Below, one piece after another: positions 53,880-62,774 of a stretch of DNA of 64,000 bases. How positions within the stretch are numbered: the stretch's first letter is position 1; the number at the start of each line of letters is the position of its first letter. The notes beneath the pieces are model-generated. The model did not search any database, was not told the DNA's origin, and saw nothing but the letters and a program-made list of their open reading frames with translations. The translations under genes were made by a program, and so were the position numbers. This DNA is from Eleusine coracana subsp. coracana. Lineage: Eukaryota > Streptophyta > Magnoliopsida > Poales > Poaceae. The stretch lies in contig CM064431.1 of NCBI GenBank assembly GCA_032690845.1, forward strand, positions 26,728,300 through 26,792,299. Direction: 5' to 3'.

Positions 53880-56800
53880 TGACACCCCAGATGTCACCTT
53901 AACATCGTAGGCCGTCAAGGAAAGAAAGCAAAAATCAGGAAAATAGAAATTTTTAAACTTAAGTTGTGACACCCTAGATGTCACCTTAGCATCGTAGGCT
54001 GTCAAGGAAAGAAAGCAAAAATCAGAAAAATAGAAATTTTAAAATTAAGTTTGAATTTATTTGAAACTAACTCAAATAAGCATTTAACTAGAAGTTCAAA
54101 TATTCTTATATAATTGACCCAATTAAACTCATAATATTGATCTATGTATCAAATAAGAGTTTTGGAGAAGTTTGGGTAATTTTATCTCATGGGTAAGTCA
54201 AATAATTCAAACAAACTTTAGAAACAGGGTTACTTTAAAAATTCAAATTAAATATTTAATAAGGATCCACTCAACCAGATCATACCCATAATTAAGATCC
54301 AATCGTTATGAGTAACATATAATTTTGGCTTGATTTAATAATATCGGGAGAAATCACTTTTGGAATTTTTAGCAAATATCAAGTTTCTGACCAATTTTCA
54401 ACCTTGACAGTTAAGCAACTTCGAATTTAAATAAGTCCTATACAATTGATTTTTTTAGAATGACATCATCAACTTTTAGCTACTTTAAACCTTGTTCTTC
54501 ATTATGTGAAACCATATTTAAATTTCAACCTCATTTGATGCCCCAGTTTGAATTTCAATGTACCAACATTTGCAGCTTAACTAGACTTCTGAAATTCTCC
54601 AAGTCTTCATGGACAGTTAGCCTTTTTGTAAATTCTCTAAATTCCTGGTACCTTGGTTTCCAAAAAGACATCATCAATTTTATAGTTCTTCACATTGTTA
54701 TCTACAGTTTTGCTAAACCCCATCCATGTTTGATCCATTTTTATGCCCTAAATTCTGGTTCCAATCTGCATATAAAATCATCTTATTCAACCTTCTGAAA
54801 TTTTCCAATTCTGGCTGACCAAGTAGCCTTCTTCAAAAATGAATAACTCACAGATCTGACCATAAAATCTCTGCATGTATTCACCATTATCTTCCCCTCT
54901 CCTTGCTGTACAAAATGATATAATTAGTTGCTTTCGAAAAGTTCATTTATTACTTTCAATCGCTGCTCCAAAATGCTTCACAATCCTGTTTCCGGAAAAT
55001 TTTAAACCAAACCGACCCCACCTGTCATTGACTTCGAGAAAACACACCCGGCTGCCGCCCGCCTCGCCCGTGTGCCCGTGCGCCGCGTGGACGCCGGCGA
55101 CTGGGCGACGGCCTCCTAGTCGGATCGCCTGCCCCACACCCGAGGCCCTGATCTTCTTCTCCCGGTCTCGTCTCTCTCTCTCTCTCTCTCTGTCTCTCTT
55201 GTCTCTCACGTTTTCCCCACTCTCTCTGTGTGCTCTCTCTCTCTCGCCCGAGCTCCAGCCTCCATGGCCGCCCGAGTGACCTCTCCATCGCTCGACCTCC
55301 CTGGCTTCTCCCAACCCCGGCCAATCAAACCCACAGCGCCGCCGTCACCTACTCCCCCTCCCTTTGGTTGTCATCACTGCGAATCGGCCCTTCTTTCCCC
55401 CAAACCGGTGCCGCCAGCTTACCTTCGATTCTGGCCACCAACTCGAGCCCCTCTTCAATTACACTCAGCCAGCGAGCTCCCCTACCTCATGCGTGACCGT
55501 TTAACCCCTTTCGGATCTGGGTTTCGTCACCATTCACCGGGAACGCGACCTCCTCCGCCGTCGACCGCCCGGATCCGCCTCGGACCATCGTTGCGAGTCA
55601 CCTCCATGTTGCGTCGTGTCTCCAAGCCCCGTCCTTGTCCCTTCCCGTGAGCCGCGCCTCCTTCCAGGCACCCCTTCCACTGCCTGAGGTGCAGCGAGCT
55701 CCGTCGGAGCCCCAGCGAGCCGTTGGTGCCACGTCGCCGCCACGCGCACGTGTGCCCGCATGGCTTCGCTGGGCAGCTCCTGGCCTCAGCCCACCTGGGC
55801 CGAATCTAGCCCAGGTCCTCTTCCCCACCGCTGTTCAGGCCTGTTGGGCCAGGCCATTTCAGCTCAAACGCCACGTAAATGCCTAGGATTTTTAATTAAG
55901 CCAAGTAATCCATTGTTAGTTTAAAAATACAAACAAAAATATTTACTTGGGATATAAGTACATAAACATGTGTTCTGAACTACTGGTAATTCTTACTATC
56001 TTAATAAAATGCAAAATCAGAGGAACACTGTGCAAAGGAAAAAGGTTTTAACTTTAAAAATCCACACAGAAAAATCTACTTTATGGACAATTGCACATAA
56101 ATACTTTATGGATTCCTATGAATATGTAATATTTTAATCAATTGCTAAGAGACATCAAAAGTTCATATTTAATTATGAGTGCATTGAATAATCAAAAACA
56201 AAAATAAAATCATAACTCTACAATAATGCATGTTTAAATTCTCAATTCTTGCATGCATGTTCTCTAAGTTGCATGTAACTCATATGAGAATTAATTTTCT
56301 CCTGTCATGTTATCAAATTGAAATATATGCATTTATCTATGTTTAGGGTTGTTTAAATGCTAGAAAAATAAATACTCGTGCTATGATGCTCATTTCTGAT
56401 TTGTAATTCATTATTTGCATTTTACTATGCCTCTGTGCATTAAAACAAAATTCTTCTACTAGTCATCTTCATGAAATGAATTATTTTGCTCTAGACGTGC
56501 TTTTTATTGTGATTTTCATAGTCATTAATTGGTGCATGTTCATGTCATCATCTTTTGTACTTAAGTCTCTTGTCACGCCCCTACCACATATAATTTATCT
56601 ACTAGCATATTTTTTCCAAAACCATATTTAACCTTAGTAGCTTTATTTCATCCCTAATAATGGCAATGTCATAAATACTAGTGACTTGAACACATATCTT
56701 AACATGCAAGCCTCTATACACCTTGATCTATGCATTTTAGAATTTATTTGAGTTAGGTTACCTCTGACCATCATGTAACTTCTTAATTAGTTAGTTTAAA

Positions 56801-57567
56801 AATATTTCACCATTGTACCATTATCGATAGTAAAGTTGTTATTCGTCCTTGTGCGATTAAGTTAGCAAAAGATAAGAATTTACAAATACCAATCCCTACT
56901 GTACCCCATGCATTTTTATACATGTATCATGTCATTGCATCAATTTATTAAGGAAGTTTCGTGAATTTTCTTATCATATTCTTGACCTTGCATAGTGCAT
57001 CATCTTACTAGGAAACGAGCCGGTAACGAGGATGAGGAGATTGGTGCTGCAGAGATAGTTGATGGATTGACTATGTTTTTGAGTGTGCTAACATTGCTCG
57101 GACCAAAGGCAAGTCCCAATGCACAACTATGTTTTCAAAGTTTTATTTTGTATCATATGTATGTGTGTCATGTATTGTGCATTACGTGTAGGTATTTGAT
57201 TGAAGCCTAGTCGCACGTAGGCAGGACAAAATCCTATGGGTATGAGTTCAGTCTGTGCAAGTCCGGGGATTACTCTCTTGAGCTTATGATGAGAAAGAAA
57301 TTAAAATGAGATCGAACGGGGAAGTTGAGGTGATAAGGTTGGCCCTTGTTTGCCATAGTCCTATTTGTGTCGATTAAGAACCGATTCGAGTGTGGCCTCG
57401 TTGAGCAAGTTTGAACAGTACCAAGTACATGCTAGTGATATGGGCACTAGTAAATCGACATAGCTTGATTTCCGCAGTGGTTGGACGATAGCCCACTCTT
57501 CTTTTGGTGATGAATATGGTTATGATGGAATGTGAGTATGTGTTAGAAGGGAGAGTGCATGGGCTAC
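53880..57567 (+). repeat. Tekay/Del-type Ty3-gypsy LTR, 3' end lost
   Basis: It opens TGTGACACCCCAGATGTCAC, and this start is present twice: 53880 and 53966, about 86 bp apart, with the following AAGGAAAGAAAGCAAAAATC also repeated. AT-rich DNA, a GC-rich block (55020-55870) containing a (TC)n run at 55170-55199, and AT-rich DNA follow in the same order as in the solo LTR at 26552-29370. It stops at 57568, where the LTR of copy C begins, before the expected GGTGTGACA end. The GC-rich block gives long but meaningless frames on both strands. Confidence 0.6.
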
Positions 57568-58274
57568 TGTTGGTCGTACCTACGCATCCACTTATATACC
57601 GCAAGAGAACGGTGTACGATTGTAGCACTTTTTCCCTTGAATTGAGTATTCCAAGGTTTATCGAATCCACTGGGACCTTAGGGATAATTAAATAAAGTTA
57701 ATAGTAAAAGATCTAGTCAAGGCTACTGTCGAATTCAGGTTGCATGAGGGGAGACTGGCCAGCGCAAGGGTGCGCCAGACAGTAAATCTGTCATTGCGCC
57801 GATCAGCGCAGGAGTTGAGCCGATCGGCACACTAGTGAATCTAAGCCAATCTGTCGTTGCGCCGATCGATGCAGGAGTTGAGCCGATCGGCACACTAGTG
57901 AATCTAAGCCAAAGTGCGCCAGATGCCTTGTAAGCCTAAGCTGTTAAGTGAGTAACCAAATCACTCAACCTATATTCTACATCATAATGATCAAATAATA
58001 TTAGTGTAAGGCTTATATGAGTAGCTAGGTGAGGTAATTCAAGGATTACAAACATAAATCAATAATATATTGTAAAGCTAGGAGATTATTCTTCGTTGGA
58101 ATTATAGAAACTAATCAAGATGGCAATTAAGAAAGAAAAATTTAAGAAAGGACTCACACATTGGAATATGTGGACATGTGCATAGCAAAAATTTGATCTT
58201 GAAAGATTGCACATGGTTGGAATGATTCATGGCTATATTAGAATGAATTTCGAGAATAAGCATGTCATATACCA
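57568..58274 (-). repeat. 3' LTR of copy C (about 707 bp)
   Basis: The minus-strand end CGACCAACA at 57568 and the adjacent 390 bp match the copy A LTR. From about 57960 it diverges completely. The polypurine tract on the minus strand (AAGTGTGGGGGGA) ends about 58275, so the LTR would start TGGTATATGACATG at 58274. It is half the length of the copy A LTR. Confidence 0.65.
57796..57893. promoter_or_regulatory. Two palindrome pairs in the copy C LTR
   Basis: Starts at 57796 (GCGCCGATCAGCGC), 57817 (GAGCCGATCGGCAC), 57859 (GCGCCGATCGATGC) and 57880 (GAGCCGATCGGCAC): two pairs, each 21 bp start to start, as in the copy A LTR. Confidence 0.6.
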
Positions 58275-59218
58275 TCCCCCCACACTTAAAATTTTGCTAG
58301 TCCCTTAGCAAACAGCAGAGCTTTTTTTTTCTCTCTGCTGCGCCAATCGGCTCTCAATCCAAATTCACCAACATTTCTTGGTATTTGATTCATCTGGCTT
58401 CAACATTTATTCAAGAATTAAATATAGCCAGAAATATAGGATATGGTCAAGGAATGATACTCAATAAGATGTTTTGGGTTTATGGTAGTGTACTCAGCGG
58501 AATTGAATTTTTGCATGAGTAATTCAAGGCTAGAAAAAGATACACAAAGAATTGCCATCTTAGTAAAGTTCATACCAAAAAGAATTAAATCCTAACCGAA
58601 CTAACCATCAATTTAATGTTTATCTACATATCAAAGGTTCATGAATATTGCTCAAAATATGGCATTGGTTGGTAAGGATATTGAAAATAATAAATTCCAA
58701 AGTTCACAACATGAAAATTTATTTATGAAAAGATTGGTACTAAGTTATCATCATAAACTGGACAATACAAATGAAGCACATGGGTACTCAAAATTGCTCC
58801 ACATAAGACATATTTGTCGAATAATCATTAAGTGTAAGTTCAAAATTTTATTCAATGCTCAACATTATTTGGTCTTCATCAACACTTTTCAAGAAAGAAT
58901 AAATAATTCAATTCTCCTAAAAGAGCATAACCGCCATCATTATATTAAGATCGAATCTCGAATACATGGTGATGATTTTTGCACACACTTGTATGAAAAT
59001 AAAACTACTACTAACACACTTGCATGAAAATAAAACTACTACTAACACACTTGCATGAAAATAAAACTACTACTAACACACTTGCATGAAAGTAAGCACA
59101 CCCGATACATGGTTTCCCAACCCGCTCACACACACATAAGCAAATAAAGAAAAAGATTGCAAAAGATAAAAGAAAACGTAAACAAGGAAACCGATACTCG
59201 TGCCAACTCCTAGGCACT
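58275..59218 (-). other. 3' non-coding region and polypurine tract of copy C
   Basis: Contains the polypurine tract at 58275-58290, one palindrome (GCGCCAATCGGCTC, 58340-58353) and a 31-bp tandem repeat of about 3.3 units at 58988-59090 (unit contains GCATGAAAATAAAACTACTA). No gene. Confidence 0.7.
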
Positions 59219-60829
59219 CTAGTCATCCAAAAGTGGAGGCGATGGCTGATCGAAGCCATAGCACCGCGCCTTGAGTCGCTCGAACTCCTCCACCATCGCA
59301 TCGTGGTTGTTCCTCCATTGGGACGTGGCGTCCTCCACGCGCTCGATGTAGTGCATGTTGTTGTCGAGGTACCCCTGCATGGGCATGAAAAAGTCTGCAC
59401 CGGGCACAGGAGGCACCACAGGTACACGCCCTTGGTACCTGTAGTCGATACTCGCGCTGAAGTAGGGTGCGCTGACCGGCGCGTCGCTTGCGCCGATCGG
59501 TGCAGAGGGCTGTGAACCGCCCGCTGCATCGCTCCACCTTGACTTGTACTGTTGAGGCCCCTGGCATGACCCCCAGGAGTCCCACTCACCGCCGGCTGCT
59601 GTAGATGTGTCCGGCAGTCGAACCCACCCACGGCGGTCCTTGAGAACTCGGCCCCCTCTAGGAGTCCTTTCTCAAGCCAATTTCCTCCCTCCAGCTTGTG
59701 AGGAAGGAAGACTCCTAGCTCCGTACACGAGAGCCTAATGTTAGTGCCGCCGACATGGAAGCCGGCGCGAACACTTCCCGTGTCAATATTGCCACGAGTC
59801 ATATTCTCGCCGATCTCCGTCGTGAACTCCCACTTGTCATCGTGTCCTCCCGGTCCGTCATTGCCGTAGACGAGGGCTGCTAGGCGCTGAAGATAGGCCC
59901 CAAAGGCCAACTTCTTGCTCGCCTTGCCCCTTTGATCGAACCAACCCTGCACCATCACCGTCATGGGGTTGCAGTGAGACAGGCTCACAATGGCGTTGAA
60001 GAGCCACCGCAAGTCCGCATCGGTGATGTTGCTAGAGTCAACCTTGTCGCATGTGCGCGCCGCCAACCACCAATGGAAGACTTGAATGGTCGGGTTGCGG
60101 ATGTTGTCGCGCTTCATCTCCTCCAGGAACGAGAGCCACCTCCAAATGGAGTCCAACTCCCCACGTCCCAAGATGCCGGCGACGTCGGCGTCGGTGTTGA
60201 AGCTGAAGGCTTGAGCCGCCGCCTCCATGGTCACCGTGTAGCTGATGTCGCGGACGCGGAAGTTGACAGCCTCGTTGCCGTCTTCGATGGTGCCAATCCT
60301 CATCCTAGAGGCAATCTCAGTGACAATGTCATGGTTGTAGTCCATGGGGAGGAGGTGGAAATCCACCCAGCCGAGGTTGTCTAGCATCCTCCTTATGCCC
60401 TCCCATAGGCCGATCGAGGTGAGGAAGGTCTCGTCCAAGTCAAAGTTGGGGACGAACCTTCCCCTCACCGCGAGGTAGTGCCGTTGTTCCTCCGCGCTCA
60501 GGAGGGTGAAGCCCTCCTCCACCGTGCGCGGCATGAATGTCGGCGGTGGTGGTGATGTGGGAACCCCACGGCTTGCCGCCGTTTGGCTCCTCGTAGCACG
60601 CCCCGTTGGAAGGGACGCGCCGGAGATGGAGTGGCGGGCACGGATCTCGTATATCACCGTCGCCGAGCCGGTGGATGCACCACCCACTGACATGTCATCA
60701 CGAGCATCAGAACCCCCTCCCCCCCCCCCTCGCTGAGGAGTCACCGCTCGACTCGTCGCTGCCGCCGGAACTGCTTCCCCGGTGCAGCCTCTTGCTCAAC
60801 TTGCCGACAAAGGAGCGGAGATGATCCAT
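59219..60829 (-). pseudogene. Athila-type extra ORF after the gag-protease block
   Basis: The likely start is the Met at 60829 (MDHLRSFVGKLSKRLHRG), then a Ser/Gly region with a poly-G tract (plus 60719-60729) where the frame changes. The main open frame (60744 leftward) has LSAEEQRHYLAVRGRFVPNF, LDETFLTSIGLWEGIRRMLD, NLGWVDFHLLPMDYNHDIVT, AQAFSFNTDADVAGILGRGE, FHWWLAARTC and DLRWLFNAIVSLSHCNPMTV, similar to the Athila ORF-1/putative plant transposon protein group, whose function is unknown. After a second frame change at about 59590 the natural C-terminus is in another frame (to 59219, ending GFDQPSPPLLDD), about 535 residues in all. It is not clearly envelope-like: no signal peptide, and hydrophobic residues appear only in the wrong frame past 59219. 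Confidence 0.6.
59470..59504. promoter_or_regulatory. Palindrome pair inside the extra ORF of copy C
   Basis: GCGCTGACCGGCGC (59470-59483) and GCGCCGATCGGTGC (59491-59504), 21 bp apart. In the C-terminal frame of the ORF they are read as SAPIGA and DAPVSAP, not the Arg-rich reading seen in copy B. Confidence 0.55.
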
Positions 60830-60987
60830 CTACGAGGAATGCGGAACATGTGCGAGATCGTGGGTAGTGGGGAAGGTGGAGAGATTACCGGGATGGTGTG
60901 CTGAACTGGGGGGTGCCTAGCCTCCTTTTCATAGTGTGAGAAACTTCCAGGAGAAGGAGCCGCCAAAAAATTTCAAAATTTGAGAGC

Positions 60988-61739
60988 GCGTCGATCGGCA
61001 CGGCAGTGTGCCGATCGGCACAATTCAAATTTTTAGTGCTCTGACCACTCTGGCACTTGATTCCCATCCTTCATGTTGCTTCCCGGTACATCATGTTGGT
61101 TGGCAGGGGAACAGCACAGAATCCTGATGTCTTGTTGGCTGTGCCAATCCGCGCGGGCCCGCGTTGATCGGCGCGCTGTCTCTTTTTCAGCTTTTGGTCA
61201 ATTCCGTTTCTCCTCTGCACTGCAAACTTGCATAATAATCATACCTGTCCTTCAAAATCAATGCCTGTCGCCTTTGTCACCCACTTGGGAACCTCATGGG
61301 TACCTGCGCCGATCAGCGCAGAAGGGCGCCGAACGACGCAAGTCCTTGCACCTCATCTTTAGGTCCGGCGCTGATCCTGATACCTCGTGTTCATCTCTTT
61401 CACCTAATTTTCAACTTTTTCCAATGTTCCTATAGTATTGGCACACGTAGCGACGCTCATCTGGTGACCGCGCCGATCGGCACGATGTCCACTTTTGCTC
61501 CTGGCCCCTCACTTCTTCGCTAGATGTTGCTCTTCATCCTTTCCTGCGTCATTTAGCAATCATTTTGCACACAAAAAATTAATTCAAAAAGATTTTTGAT
61601 TACCTTGAAAATAGCTCCGTTTCTGAAAATTACTGTGCTGGTTGATTTTTAGCATCCCTTCAATTCTAGGCGTCGTCAGCCTTCTGTCCTGACCTGGGTA
61701 ATAATGCGCCAACCGGCGCAGAAGTGCGCCGATAGGCGC
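60988..61739. promoter_or_regulatory. Four palindrome pairs and a single in the gene-free interval of copy C
   Basis: Pair starts: 60988 GCGTCGATCGGCAC with 61008 GTGCCGATCGGCAC; 61141 GTGCCAATCCGCGC with 61161 GCGTTGATCGGCGC; 61306 GCGCCGATCAGCGC with 61326 GCGCCGAACGACGC; 61706 GCGCCAACCGGCGC with 61726 GCGCCGATAGGCGC. The single is GCGCCGATCGGCAC at 61470. Every pair is spaced 20 bp although the DNA between pairs is unrelated. Confidence 0.6.
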
Positions 61740-61926
61740 AAGCTCTGTTCCTTCCTGTTTTTGGTCTTTTTTTTATATTCCTGCATTATTAGTCTATAGT
61801 ATGTATATACATAGTTTTGCATGAATAAACAGACAACACAAGAGCACACAAGAATTAAGCACACACTTTTCTAATTTTTTTTTATTCAGGAGATTGTTTT
61901 TATCTCAAGCAAGCAAATTAAAAACA

Positions 61927-62030
61927 CCGGGTTGCCTCCCGGCCAGCACTAATTAACTAAGTGAAATGGGTTGCCCTCCCACAAGCACTAAACAACTTTT
62001 AAATCCCCCGATCATTGGGTTGCCTCCCAA
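61927..62030 (-). other. Three GGGAGGCAACCC hairpins downstream of the protease
   Basis: On the minus strand the phrase AG(T/C)GCT followed by TGGGAGGCAACCCA or a close variant occurs three times (plus positions 61927-61942, 61967-61981, 62015-62030). Each has a 4-5-bp stem and a 6-7-nt loop. They start about 105 bp after the protease stop codon. Confidence 0.75.
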
Positions 62031-62135
62031 GAGCGCTCTAGTTATTTAGAGGTCAAAGAGCTTGACCTCCCCGCAATCAATCAATCCTTAGTTCTCGCGG
62101 TGCGGGATGTGAGGCCGCGACACTACAAGGTTCTC

Positions 62136-62744
62136 TTATCTTCTTGGTTCATATAGCTCGAATGACCTATCCATACATCCCCTCCAATTACTCTCGATGC
62201 CACGTTGCCACGGTGTCTTGTATCTCTTCACTTCATCAATAGCACGACACTCTTCTCCTTTTGGGCGAAATTTGAAAGAGTAGGGAGTCTCACTTTTATC
62301 GAATCTTATCTCACCACTCCCAACATCAATACTTGCCTTTGCTGTCCTCAAGAAGGGTCTGCCTAAGATCAACGGGGTCCTCGTTCTTTTATCCATATCA
62401 AGCACAATAAAATCAACAGGGACGATGTGATCTCCAATTTGAACAGGCACATCCTCAGCAATTCCATCAGGAAAACGTACCGATTGATCGGCTAACTCCA
62501 AACACATACCCGTAGGCTCTAATTCAGGCAGATTGAGACTTGTGAATATATGACGGGGCATAACACTTATACTTGCTCCAAGATCGCACAAGCACCTATC
62601 AAATATCCTTGTTCCAATCATGCATTTGATGCTTGGTCCAGGGTCGGCTTTCTTCTCCAGTGCAACATCATTGATTGCCGCCGTAAGCTCCTTAGTGACC
62701 TTCACAACCTCCTCAGAAACTAGAGACTTCTTGTTTTGCATCAT
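62136..62744 (-). CDS. pol: Retropepsin (protease) of copy C
   Basis: A 202-codon open frame contains LTAAINDVALEKKADPGPSI, MIGTRIFDRCLCDLGASISV, MPRHIFTSLNLPELEPTGMC, LELADQSVRFPDGIAEDVPV, VDFIVLDMDKRTRTPLILGR and PFLRTAKASIDVGSGEIRFD. CDLGAS is the catalytic Asp loop and ILGRPFL the closing flap region, as in Athila proteases. It is in frame with gag (one TAA at about 62775 separates them), so gag and protease were probably one polyprotein. It ends in a normal stop at 62136; no RT follows. The protease would mature Gag. Confidence 0.88.
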   Translation of the reverse strand: MMQNKKSLVSEEVVKVTKELTAAINDVALEKKADPGPSIKCMIGTRIFDRCLCDLGASISVMPRHIFTSLNLPELEPTGMCLELADQSVRFPDGIAEDVPVQIGDHIVPVDFIVLDMDKRTRTPLILGRPFLRTAKASIDVGSGEIRFDKSETPYSFKFRPKGEECRAIDEVKRYKTPWQRGIESNWRGCMDRSFELYEPRR

Positions 62745-62774
62745 GTCCTTAATGTACTTGGCATAGGTGGGAAC

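Larger units (their letters stand above)
60830..62135 (-). other. Gene-free interval with palindrome pairs and three hairpins
   Basis: No coding frame. It holds palindrome pairs at 60988/61008, 61141/61161, 61306/61326 and 61706/61726 (each 20 bp apart) and a single at 61470, plus three GGGTTGCCTCCC-type hairpins at 61927-61942, 61967-61981 and 62015-62030. In an autonomous Athila element RT, RNase H and integrase would lie here. Confidence 0.75.

Noticed and set aside
54943..55886. Open frames of 75-140 codons near a (TC)n run that could suggest a host exon
   Set aside because: They overlap on both strands and all frames and sit in the GC-rich part of a Tekay/Del-type LTR. No protein family is recognisable.
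59011..59218. C-terminal hydrophobic tail of the copy C extra ORF as an envelope-like transmembrane segment
   Set aside because: It arises only after a frameshift; the natural C-terminus in the other frame ends at 59219 in a hydrophilic sequence. The tail also reads through a 31-bp tandem repeat whose length is not a multiple of three.
59932..60384. 150-codon plus-strand ORF opposite the copy C extra ORF
   Set aside because: Reverse-strand shadow in GC-rich coding DNA. The minus frame has the family motifs.
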